From the NCBI GenBank assembly GCA_017621225.1, contig JAGATN010000005.1:1-64000 (forward strand): a stretch of DNA of 64,000 nucleotides, in the 5' to 3' direction. Of the stretch, positions 35,238 through 43,315 are shown in pieces. This stretch comes from Muribaculaceae bacterium (lineage in GTDB: Bacteria; Bacteroidota; Bacteroidia; Bacteroidales; Muribaculaceae). A model generated the notes under the pieces. That model worked only from the letters and a program-made list of their open reading frames with translations, was not told the DNA's origin and did no database searches. The translations under genes and the position numbers were made by a program. Within the stretch, counting starts at the first letter, position 1, and each line of letters starts with the position of its first letter.

Positions 35238-35249
35238 AGAAACTGTTTT
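35238..35249. repeat. Solo terminal repeat AGAAACTGTTTT
   Basis: It matches the end of element A (30257-30419) at 11 of 12 bases and lies immediately after the nagB stop codon. No partner end was found. Confidence 0.4.
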
Positions 35250-35250
35250 C

Positions 35251-36060
35251 TTAGAGCTGCGAATCAGGATCGAGGTTCTTGCTTTCGATATCCTTGAAAT
35301 AGCGATAAGTGCCTACTTTAAGTTCTTCGCAAGCAGCATCATCGGCCACTATGAGTGCCTTTGGATGCATCTGGAGAGCCGAGATGGTCCACATCTGGCT
35401 TATGCCGCCTTCCACGCCGTGGCGCAATGCGCGTGCCTTGTTGTGGCCGTTTACTATCAGCAACACGCTCTTTGCCGCCATAATCGTGCCCACGCCCACG
35501 GTGAGAGCCGTCTTCGGAACGAGGTTCACGTCATTGTCAAAGAATCGCGAGTTGGCTATTATGGTGTCGCGGGTAAGAGTCTTCATTCTCGTGAGCGACG
35601 TGAGCGACGAGCCCGGCTCGTTGAACGCAATGTGTCCGTCGGGACCTACGCCGCCGAGAAACAAGTCGATGCCGCCATAACTCTTTATCTTGGCTTCGTA
35701 ACGCGCGCACTCCTCGATGGGATCTTCGGCGTTGCCATTGAGAATGTTCACGTTCTCGCGGGGAATGTCGATATGATTAAAGAAATTGGTCCACATAAAC
35801 GTGTAATAGCTCTGCTCATGTTCGCGAGGAAGATTGCAATACTCGTCCATGTTAAACGTAACCACATTCTTGAACGATACCTTTCCTTCCTTGCAAAGTT
35901 GTATCAACGCCTTGTACATGCCCAGCGGAGAGCTACCGGTAGGGCATCCGAGCACAAACGGATGTTCGGCCGTAGGCTTGGCTTCATTTATACGTGCAGC
36001 CACATAATTGGCAGCCCATTGCGACACTTGTGCATAGTCGGGTTCGATTATGAGTCTCAT
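35251..36060 (-). CDS. nagB: Glucosamine-6-phosphate deaminase
   Basis: A 269-residue protein, the standard NagB length. The ATG at 36060 ([19 protein letters not shown]) is used because it gives the canonical N-terminus; a longer frame from 36141 crosses the promoter. All catalytic residues are in their standard places: D72 in FNMDEY, D141 and H143 in GGVGPDGH, and E148 in FNEPG. It converts glucosamine-6-phosphate to fructose-6-phosphate and ammonia in amino-sugar catabolism. It is divergent from the NagB-like/PIG-L fusion, an arrangement seen in other Bacteroidales, and has its own promoter. Confidence 0.96.
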   Translation of the reverse strand: MRLIIEPDYAQVSQWAANYVAARINEAKPTAEHPFVLGCPTGSSPLGMYKALIQLCKEGKVSFKNVVTFNMDEYCNLPREHEQSYYTFMWTNFFNHIDIPRENVNILNGNAEDPIEECARYEAKIKSYGGIDLFLGGVGPDGHIAFNEPGSSLTSLTRMKTLTRDTIIANSRFFDNDVNLVPKTALTVGVGTIMAAKSVLLIVNGHNKARALRHGVEGGISQMWTISALQMHPKALIVADDAACEELKVGTYRYFKDIESKNLDPDSQL

Positions 36061-36097
36061 ACTAATACGATTTAATTTATATGTTTGGATAATAGCA

Positions 36098-36105
36098 CAA
36101 ATATA
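36098..36105 (-). promoter_or_regulatory. Promoter -7 box of nagB
   Basis: TATATTTG on the minus strand, with a predicted leader of about 31 nt. The 117 bp between it and the facing promoter at 36222 is the shared control region. Confidence 0.55.
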
Positions 36106-36221
36106 AGCAGAATACTTGAATTTCTCACAACAAATGAGCAATAAACGTCGTCAACCGTGCAAAAACATTTACAAAATCAAAAAAATTCACACCGCCATTA
36201 AAATTTTAAAAAAATAATCAG

Positions 36222-36229
36222 TAGCTTTG
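36222..36229 (+). promoter_or_regulatory. Promoter -7 box of the NagB-like/PIG-L gene
   Basis: TAGCTTTG fits TAnnTTTG, 30 bp before the start codon at 36259. Confidence 0.55.
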
Positions 36230-36258
36230 CGTTAAAATAACCAATATATTTATCTATC

Positions 36259-38241
36259 ATGAAGACAAACCTAAGTTCGCAAATAAAGTTGGAGCGCATA
36301 CCGCGCCGATACTATGACCCTCAGGGCGAAATTGAACTGGCCGCATTGACTCGCGAAGAACGAATCTATACGCGTATATTCGAAACGGTAGATGCCGGCA
36401 GCGTATATCTTGCCGAACAAATCGCAAAAGTGATTGACCGCAGCGTAAAGCGCAAAGGAAAATGCGTGATGGCTCTCGGTGCCGGATCGAGCACCCATGC
36501 GGTATATGCAACGCTAATCAAAATGCACAAGGCCGGTACGGTCGACTTTTCGAACGTAATCGTTTACAACCTTGCCGAATTTTATCCTTTGATCCCCAAC
36601 GGGCCTTGCACGCTCGACCGACTGAAGGACATATTGCTTGACCACATAAACATCAAGCCCGAAAACATACATTCGATGGACACCGAAGGCTCGAAAGAGG
36701 ACATGTTCCAATGCTGCAAGGCATACGAGCAGTCGATAGCCGACGAAGGCGGCCTCGACCTCACGGTGTGCGAAGTAGGACAATTGGGCACGCTCGGATT
36801 CAACGAACCCGGTAGCTCCAACACAAGCCTCTGCCGCCTCGTGCTTCTCGGAAGCGACACCCGTCACAACATCTCGAACGAATACAAGTGCGAAAACGTT
36901 CCCACCACCGCCGTTACTCTCGGCATTGCAAACATATTGAGCTCTGACAGAGTGCTCACTATGGCTTGGGGCGAAAATCGCGCCGCCATCATAAAGAAAA
37001 CCGTAGAAGATTCGGCCAACAGCAACGTTCCCGCATCGTTCCTGCAAAACCATGCACACGCCAAAGTGGTGGTCGACCTCCCTGCAGCCGAAGATCTTAC
37101 CCGCATAAGCCAGCCTTGGAAGGTGACTTCGTGCGAGTGGACCGACAAGCTCATCCGTCGCGCCATCGTATGGCTTTGCGGCATGACAGGCAAGCCCATC
37201 CTCAAGCTCACCGACAAGGACTATAACGACTGGGGTCTTGGCGAACTGCTGGCACTTTACGGATCGGCCTACAACGTAAACATCAAGATATTCAACGATC
37301 TTCAGCACACCATCACCGGATGGCCCGGCGGCAAGCCCAATGCCGACGACACCTATCGTCCGGAACGCGCCAATCCTTATCCCAAACGAGTGATAGTATT
37401 CAGCCCGCACCCCGACGACGACGTGATATCGATGGGCGGAACGCTGAAGCGCCTCGTCGACCAGAAGCATGACGTACACGTGGCTTACGAAACCTCGGGC
37501 AACATTGCCGTAGGCGACGAAGACATGATACGCTACGTGATGCTTATGGACGGCATTGCCAAGGATTTCGGATTCGACACTCCCGAATTCATCGAAAAGA
37601 GCAAAGGCATATACGACTTCCTGGCACAGAAAACGAGCGGCGGTACCGATTCTACCGACATTCGTTATCTGAAAACAAAGATTCGCCAGTGCGAGGCACG
37701 CATTGCCTGCAACTACATAGGCGTAAAACCCGAAAACGTTCACTTCCTGTGCCTGCCGTTCTACGAAACCGGCACAATAAAGAAAGGCGACCTCACCGAA
37801 GCCGACATAAAGATCGTGCGCGACCTGATACTCAGCGTCAAGCCCCACCAGATATTCGTGGCAGGCGACCTCGCCGACCCGCACGGCACGCACCGAGTAT
37901 GTACCGATGCCGTACTTGCCGTAATCGACGAGCAAAAAGACGAAGAATGGATGAAGGACTGCCGCATATGGATGTATCGCGGTGCTTGGGCCGAATGGGA
38001 AATTGACCACATAGAAATGGCAGTGCCCATCTCGCCCGAAGAACTTCGATTCAAACGCAACTCGATATTGAAGCACCAGTCGCAGATGGAGAACGCTCCA
38101 TTCCTTGGCGACGACGATCGTTTGTTCTGGCAGCGCGCCGAAGAGCGCAACCGTGGCACGGCTCAATTGTACGAAAGCCTCGGATTGGCATCATACGAAG
38201 CCATCGAAGCGTTTGTAGAGTATCACCCCATACGCGAATAA
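36259..38241 (+). CDS. NagB-like / PIG-L (LmbE) deacetylase fusion
   Basis: A 660-residue two-domain protein. Residues about 30-330 follow the NagB fold, but the catalytic positions have changed: NMDEY is NLAEF (D72 to A106), and GPDGH is GQLGT (D141 to L166, H143 to T168). Only the FNEPGSS loop with E173 is kept. Residues about 375-640 form a PIG-L/LmbE zinc deacetylase with PHPDDD (H384, D386-D388) and DPHGTHRVCTDAV. Databases commonly label such fusions as glucosamine-6-phosphate deaminase. From these residues, N-deacetylation with a ligand-binding NagB-like domain is more likely than deamination. Confidence 0.85.
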   Translation: MKTNLSSQIKLERIPRRYYDPQGEIELAALTREERIYTRIFETVDAGSVYLAEQIAKVIDRSVKRKGKCVMALGAGSSTHAVYATLIKMHKAGTVDFSNVIVYNLAEFYPLIPNGPCTLDRLKDILLDHINIKPENIHSMDTEGSKEDMFQCCKAYEQSIADEGGLDLTVCEVGQLGTLGFNEPGSSNTSLCRLVLLGSDTRHNISNEYKCENVPTTAVTLGIANILSSDRVLTMAWGENRAAIIKKTVEDSANSNVPASFLQNHAHAKVVVDLPAAEDLTRISQPWKVTSCEWTDKLIRRAIVWLCGMTGKPILKLTDKDYNDWGLGELLALYGSAYNVNIKIFNDLQHTITGWPGGKPNADDTYRPERANPYPKRVIVFSPHPDDDVISMGGTLKRLVDQKHDVHVAYETSGNIAVGDEDMIRYVMLMDGIAKDFGFDTPEFIEKSKGIYDFLAQKTSGGTDSTDIRYLKTKIRQCEARIACNYIGVKPENVHFLCLPFYETGTIKKGDLTEADIKIVRDLILSVKPHQIFVAGDLADPHGTHRVCTDAVLAVIDEQKDEEWMKDCRIWMYRGAWAEWEIDHIEMAVPISPEELRFKRNSILKHQSQMENAPFLGDDDRLFWQRAEERNRGTAQLYESLGLASYEAIEAFVEYHPIRE

Positions 38242-38263
38242 TGGGAATTTGATATAATCATAC

Positions 38264-38303
38264 AACTGCCCGCAACAAACCAACAAGGACATTGCGGGCA
38301 GTT
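38264..38303 (+). terminator. Terminator after the NagB-like/PIG-L gene
   Basis: AACTGCCCGCAA (38264-38275) pairs with TTGCGGGCAGTT (38292-38303), followed by TACTTATAAAT. Confidence 0.8.
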
Positions 38304-38334
38304 TACTTATAAATACCACCCCCCTCTATTGCAT

Positions 38335-39951
38335 ATGTCGTTAAGATATATCGTCATAACATTATCGGCATTCGTTCTGTCAATCGTCATAACGGGATGC
38401 GGCCAACAAAAGATTTCCGACTTCGACGATCTGAGCCGCATTTCGCAGCTAATCGACGAGGGCAAGCCGGACTCGGCCCTGACAATGCTTTCGGAGCTCG
38501 ACTTCCCCGACAATCCCGACATACGCAACACTTACATCACATTGCTGCGGTGCGGCGCATACGAGCGGCTCAACATACCCATTACCGACATAAACGCCAT
38601 ACTCGATGCCGCGTCCGTACTCAAAGACTCGGACAAACTGCCACTGACCAAATACTATCTGTCGAAAGCCTATCTGTACAACCTGATGTTTCCCGAGGCA
38701 ATATCCGAAGCGTCGGAAGCCGCCACGCACCACCGTGCCGACAGCTCGGTGATGTCGCGATCGTATCTCGTAATTGCACTATGCCACCGCGAAGCCATGA
38801 ACGCCACGTCGGAGTTGGCTTACGCCGAAATGGCTCTCGATGCCGATCCGCATAGCGCGGATGCCATGATAATGTATGCTTGCGCGCTCATCGACAACGA
38901 GCAATACGACAAGTGCATTGACTTCATATCCCGAAAGGCCGATGCGCCCGTCGACTTGAAGCGACTCATGATAACTCCGGCCATCGAGACCAAAAATTAC
39001 GACCTGGCCGCAGGCATCATCAATCGGCTCACCGCCGATTCGATAGCGCTAACCACCGACGAGACAATAAATCTTGCCATACTGCACGTAGCCTACGGTC
39101 GCCGAAACGAAGCGGCCCAAATAATCGACAGCCTGTATGCCGAGGCATCGCAGTCGCGACTCGTCATATCGCGCATAGCCGAGGTAGAAAAGCTTTTAAA
39201 CAACGAGCAAGCCGTCAACCAGCTGAACAACCGACTGATAGCCATACAAGATTCGATAATAGGCACACTTGCCGAATCGCGCATCTACGAAAGCCTGTAT
39301 GACATAGAGCATTCCCGAAGTCTTGAAAACGAGACAAAAGCCCAAAGATCGGCCACGAGGTTCATAATAGCCATAATAGCAGGCGTAACGCTGACGCTGT
39401 TTCTGATAATGCTCGTGGTGTATCGCAAATCGGTTGAAAAACGCCGACTCAGCGAATCGGAAAATCGCATTCTTGCTCTCAACGAGGAGCTTAAGCGGCA
39501 ACGCGACGAGCACCACAAACAAAACGACTCGCTCTCGAGTATGAAACGAAATGTCGACCGCCTGTTCAAGGAACATTACGAATCGGTGGAAATGGCGGCA
39601 AACCTGCTACTCGACACGTCAATGTCAAAAGACCCCGACAAGAAGATATCCGACTTGCTTTCACGGCAAGTGGCAGCCTGTCGCGAACCCAAATTTCTGT
39701 CTACGCTCGAAAACACCGTAAACGAATATCGCAACAACGCGATAGCACGAATGCGAAACGAAATAAGCACTTTGTCAGACGCCGAAATCATCATAGTGCT
39801 ATATTCGGCCGCAGGATTGTCGAGCCGAGTCATATGCCATCTGACCAATCAAACGGCAGCAGCCCTCTACAACAAAAAATATCGCATAAAAAAGAAGTTT
39901 GCCGCTTCAGAATCGCAATATAGAGATGAGTTCATAGACCTCATCAAATAA
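38335..39951 (+). CDS. Membrane-spanning TPR protein with cytoplasmic HTH-like domain
   Basis: A 538-residue protein; the ATG at 38335 is used, not an upstream TTG. The N-terminus has a signal/lipobox-like segment (ITGC). Periplasmic TPR-like helices occupy about 25-300. One membrane helix (FIIAIIAGVTLTLFLIMLVVY, 343-363) is followed by a coiled coil (SESENRILALNEELKRQRDEH). The C-terminal helical domain at about 480-525 (LSDAEIIIVLYSAAGLSSRVICHLTNQ..) has the spacing of a LuxR/winged-HTH, as in one-component TPR-TM-HTH regulators of Bacteroidota. Inference: it senses an envelope signal and regulates genes, possibly the two downstream. Confidence 0.75.
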   Translation: MSLRYIVITLSAFVLSIVITGCGQQKISDFDDLSRISQLIDEGKPDSALTMLSELDFPDNPDIRNTYITLLRCGAYERLNIPITDINAILDAASVLKDSDKLPLTKYYLSKAYLYNLMFPEAISEASEAATHHRADSSVMSRSYLVIALCHREAMNATSELAYAEMALDADPHSADAMIMYACALIDNEQYDKCIDFISRKADAPVDLKRLMITPAIETKNYDLAAGIINRLTADSIALTTDETINLAILHVAYGRRNEAAQIIDSLYAEASQSRLVISRIAEVEKLLNNEQAVNQLNNRLIAIQDSIIGTLAESRIYESLYDIEHSRSLENETKAQRSATRFIIAIIAGVTLTLFLIMLVVYRKSVEKRRLSESENRILALNEELKRQRDEHHKQNDSLSSMKRNVDRLFKEHYESVEMAANLLLDTSMSKDPDKKISDLLSRQVAACREPKFLSTLENTVNEYRNNAIARMRNEISTLSDAEIIIVLYSAAGLSSRVICHLTNQTAAALYNKKYRIKKKFAASESQYRDEFIDLIK

Positions 39952-40156
39952 CAGATTGCAAATCAATCAATTGCATCATAACAGCAAGAGAAAGGAAATA
40001 ACACATTCTGAATCAACACATTACAAATACGGCATAGATAAATGAGAGATTCAAAAATTTCTCATAACGCATACAACATTGATACTAAGCATCTTACAAG
40101 CGCCCTGTAAGAGACTTATTGAGCACCATTTTCATTCCGAATCTATCGATTTGAAT

Positions 40157-40164
40157 TAATTTTG
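40157..40164 (+). promoter_or_regulatory. Promoter -7 box of the head-GIN gene
   Basis: TAATTTTG, 37 bp before the start at 40201. A small hairpin CTTACA/TGTAAG lies upstream near 40095. The rest of the 249-bp gap holds nothing recognised. Confidence 0.5.
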
Positions 40165-40200
40165 CCATTGCGAAATCAAACAAATTAATTCAATATAATT

Positions 40201-40983
40201 ATGAACAAGCTACTTTTTTCAATCATCATTTCGATTCTGCCTTTGGCATCGATACAATGCAACACCGGTCACGCGGCCGAAAAAACTTCGGATTACACAT
40301 CCGACAACATGGCATCGAACGTCGTAAAAGTTTCGTTAAAAATCGACAAACTGAAAGAAAAGAATCCTTATTCTCGCATATCGGTACGACAGGGCATCAA
40401 AGTGCTATACACCGTAAGCAACGAGTCGGAAATAGTACTCGAAGGCCCGCAAGAGCTGGTAAATCGAGTATCGGCAAGCATCGAGCAAAACACCTTGAAA
40501 CTGGTAATGAAGCCGAGCCCGAACAACTTCGACAACATCACCAACCTTTACGCATACATCAAAGGGCCCGCAATCAACTATGCCGAAATGAGCGTGGGAG
40601 GGTGCATCGAAATGAAAACCGAATTAAACATCCACAAAAACGAATTGGCACTCCGACTGTCATCGGGCGGCATCTTCACATGCACAGAAGCATTGAAATG
40701 CAAAGATTTATCCGTTTCAAGCAATTCGGGGGGCATAGTGAAAATTTCACTGCTAAAAGCCACCGAATCGGTCAACTTAAATATGTCGTCAGGCAGCATA
40801 GTCTCATTGTCGGGCGAAGCGAACTTCCTGAAAGCAGGAGTTTCGTCAGGAGCCATACTTAACATCCCCGATCTTAAATGCAACGACGGATCAGTCAACG
40901 CAAGCTCGGGTGCCATAGTCAATTACGCAAAAAGCAACGTATCGGTTTCTTCGTCATCGGGAGCAATAATACGACAACAGTGA
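40201..40983 (+). CDS. Head-GIN / DUF2807 exported beta-helix protein
   Basis: A 260-residue exported protein with a signal peptide at about 1-25. After RISVRQGIKVLYTVSNESEIVLEGPQELV, the region 120-258 contains repeated turns SSGGI, NSGGI, SSGSI, SSGAI, SSGAI and SSGAI at regular spacing, the pattern of the DUF2807 'putative auto-transporter adhesin, head GIN' domain, a single-stranded right-handed beta-helix. The function of this family is not established; surface or periplasmic location is expected. Read together with the next gene, 41 bp downstream. Confidence 0.85.
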   Translation: MNKLLFSIIISILPLASIQCNTGHAAEKTSDYTSDNMASNVVKVSLKIDKLKEKNPYSRISVRQGIKVLYTVSNESEIVLEGPQELVNRVSASIEQNTLKLVMKPSPNNFDNITNLYAYIKGPAINYAEMSVGGCIEMKTELNIHKNELALRLSSGGIFTCTEALKCKDLSVSSNSGGIVKISLLKATESVNLNMSSGSIVSLSGEANFLKAGVSSGAILNIPDLKCNDGSVNASSGAIVNYAKSNVSVSSSSGAIIRQQ

Positions 40984-41024
40984 TTACAAAAATGACCATC
41001 CATCAAAATAGACGCACATCCATT

Positions 41025-42644
41025 ATGAAATCAATTGTTTCTTATGCCTTACTGTCGGTAATAATTGCATCATCGGCTCATATATGCGAGGCAAAACGAT
41101 TAAAGGTCGACATCAGTAAGGCAGGTACCCTGTCGGAACTTCTCGCCAACGAAACCGCCGACCAAATCACATCTTTGACCATAACCGGAACGATGGACGA
41201 TGCCGACATAAAGGCATTGCAGTCGCTACCCAATCTGCAAGAATTAGCGCTGCCGCCAATGGTCATGGCGCTCAACCCGTCGGATGCCGGATTGACACGA
41301 TTGAAACGTATAGCGTACGACAATGTCGACTACGTACCCGGCCACACCTTCGCCGACTTGCCCGAACTTGAAGAAGTAGTGTTCAACGGCCTCGTAGGAC
41401 ACACCGACGGATATATGTTTTTCGATTGCGAAAATTTGAAAAATGTAACGTTCAACGGCCCGGTGATAAGTACCGGCGGCTCCCTATACCTCCGGAACTG
41501 TCCGAAAATAAAGAACGTCACGTTCAATGACTTGGTGATATCCACCGGATTCGGAGAAAACGACAATTGCCCGGCTTTCGAGGGTTACAGCGTAAACGGT
41601 ATGGTACATACGAGCCAAAATCAAGACTTCATAGCTCAAACCGACCGAAAAAGCATAGCAAAAAACCGCAAAAGCTACCGGACGCAATTGGAAAGCATGA
41701 CCGACTGGTTCAACAAATGGTTGAGATATGAAGGAGGCGAACTGATCTTTCTGTATCGCATGGCGTCCAACAATGTGGAACGCATGAACGACCTCCTAAA
41801 ACTAACGGACAATGACGACTTGACGATAACCCCTCCCCAACCTACCGAAAAACAGATAGAATGGACGTGCTCGAAGCTCGACCTGCTGAAGCGGTCGGCC
41901 GCATATGCTCCCGACACACGCGCGTTGCCCGAAATGACATATGCCGACGCTTCCGACAGCCTGCTGTCGCTGACTCGCGAATATTTCAATCTCGACAGCA
42001 TAGCCGGACAAGGCGATGAGCTGTCACGCATCATGAACATGCTGCATTGGGTACATAACAACATTAGCCATGACGGTTCGTCGAAGTGGCCCGATTGCAA
42101 ATTGAACAGCCGCGAACTCTACGAAGTGTGCAAGCGGGAAAACAGAGGAATAAACTGCCGCCTTATGGCCATAATGCTAACCGAAATGCTGCTTGCCGAA
42201 GGCATTCCGGCCCGTTATCTCACCTGTCAGCCAAAGCTGCAACCCGATCCCGACTGTCACGTGATAGCCGTAGCCTGGAGTTCGCAACTAAACAAATGGA
42301 TATGGATCGATCCGACATTCGACGCCATAGTAACCGACGAAAACGACAATCTGCTGCATCCGGGTGAAGTAAGGGAGCGTATGATATCGGGAAAGCCGCT
42401 GAAAATAAATGAAGATGCAAACTGGAACAACACTTCCAAGCAAACCATCGACAATTACATATATTATTATATGGCAAAAAACCTCTATTACATTTCGTGT
42501 AATACGATGAATCAGAGCGAACCCGAAGGCCGTGGCAGCGGCCACGTTCAGGGCCACCAGATTATGCTGGCTCCGACGGGAACGGAAGGGGAAAACGTGA
42601 CGACCGACGACACCTATTTCTGGCAAGCGCCCAAAAAGCATTGA
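41025..42644 (+). CDS. Exported transglutaminase-like protein with LRR-like N-terminus
   Basis: A 539-residue protein. The start at 41025 gives a good signal peptide (MKSIVSYALLSVIIASSAHICEA); a further in-frame ATG lies at 40992. Residues about 45-190 are leucine-rich-repeat-like, of BspA type (LTSLTITGTMDDADIKALQSLPNLQELALPP.., LPELEEVVFNGLV, CENLKNVTFNGPV). The C-terminal half is a transglutaminase-like cysteine peptidase fold with C378 (GINCRLMA), H412 (DCHVIAVAW) and D429 (WIWIDPTFD), giving an intact Cys-His-Asp triad. Probably a periplasmic or surface peptidase or cross-linker; substrate unknown. Confidence 0.82.
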   Translation: MKSIVSYALLSVIIASSAHICEAKRLKVDISKAGTLSELLANETADQITSLTITGTMDDADIKALQSLPNLQELALPPMVMALNPSDAGLTRLKRIAYDNVDYVPGHTFADLPELEEVVFNGLVGHTDGYMFFDCENLKNVTFNGPVISTGGSLYLRNCPKIKNVTFNDLVISTGFGENDNCPAFEGYSVNGMVHTSQNQDFIAQTDRKSIAKNRKSYRTQLESMTDWFNKWLRYEGGELIFLYRMASNNVERMNDLLKLTDNDDLTITPPQPTEKQIEWTCSKLDLLKRSAAYAPDTRALPEMTYADASDSLLSLTREYFNLDSIAGQGDELSRIMNMLHWVHNNISHDGSSKWPDCKLNSRELYEVCKRENRGINCRLMAIMLTEMLLAEGIPARYLTCQPKLQPDPDCHVIAVAWSSQLNKWIWIDPTFDAIVTDENDNLLHPGEVRERMISGKPLKINEDANWNNTSKQTIDNYIYYYMAKNLYYISCNTMNQSEPEGRGSGHVQGHQIMLAPTGTEGENVTTDDTYFWQAPKKH

Positions 42645-42710
42645 CCCGGACTCTCCCCCGACTCATACGAAATCATATGTTATAAACGTGAATTTTCGGC
42701 CCGCGAAATA

Positions 42711-42874
42711 AGAGTATGTTTACTTTTAACTTTATGAAATCTTTAAAGGCCTATCAGTTCTGTTCGTAGATTTCCTTCAGTCGTTATGGCACCCCATAAC
42801 TCCTTCACTCAATCTCCAAACATAATCTGATATTCTCTCAAAATATTAACATAAGCCAAAAGTAAACATACTCT
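42711..42874. mobile_element. MITE-like element B (164 bp)
   Basis: Perfect 17-bp terminal inverted repeats, AGAGTATGTTTACTTTT (42711-42727) and its complement (42858-42874). The core at 42777-42806 is the reverse complement of the core of element A. There is no coding capacity. It fills much of the 339-bp gap between the transglutaminase-like gene and the 41-residue gene. Confidence 0.7.
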
Positions 42875-42983
42875 AAAAAAATCACTTTTTTTGAAAAAAC
42901 TTCATTTTTCACCGAACATTTACGAAACAGGGTTGTTTCAAAATTAAACAGCCAACAATATTAACCCCTCAAAATTCTTAACT

Positions 42984-43109
42984 ATGATTTCTAAAGCTAT
43001 GACCGCTATTGAACAAAGTATTTGTTGCCTGGCCGTCAATGCCGACCCGGTTCCAAATAATGAAGACACTATTCCCGTAGAACAGAGATCTGACTACTGG
43101 ATGAGCTAA
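42984..43109 (+). CDS. 41-residue peptide gene
   Basis: The frame starts MISKAMTAIEQSICCLAVNA and continues with DPVPNNEDTIPVEQ and a final RSDYWMS. There is no signal peptide; the N-terminal half is amphipathic with a Cys-Cys pair and the C-terminal half is acidic. Support for a real gene is a clean start in an AT-rich leader and a strong intrinsic terminator 26 bp after the stop. It does not match a family I know. A leader/core peptide, small regulator or membrane-associated microprotein are all possible. Its neighbours (transglutaminase-like protein upstream, DPP4 downstream) suggest no clear role. Confidence 0.5.
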   Translation: MISKAMTAIEQSICCLAVNADPVPNNEDTIPVEQRSDYWMS

Positions 43110-43134
43110 CTTTAGTTTATAATTTTTTATTTGT

Positions 43135-43176
43135 AACGAAGATGGAGCCTTTCTTGAGGGTTCCATCTTCGTTTTT
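43135..43176 (+). terminator. Terminator after the 41-residue gene
   Basis: AACGAAGATGGA (43135-43146) pairs with TCCATCTTCGTT (43162-43173), followed by TTT. Confidence 0.85.
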
Positions 43177-43315
43177 GGCATTTCGGCTCAATTTTCAAAG
43201 ACTCAACATTCATTGCCCGAAAAAGTTGGCAGGGTCAAATTTATTTCGTTTCTTTGCACTATATGCCGGCTCAAATAAGAGCTTCCAATCATTTTAGCAT
43301 CACATAATAAATATC

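Noticed and set aside
36514-38166. 550-codon minus-strand frame opposite the NagB-like/PIG-L gene
   Set aside because: The plus-strand frame has recognisable NagB-like and PIG-L motifs; the antisense frame matches nothing and reflects GC bias at codon positions.
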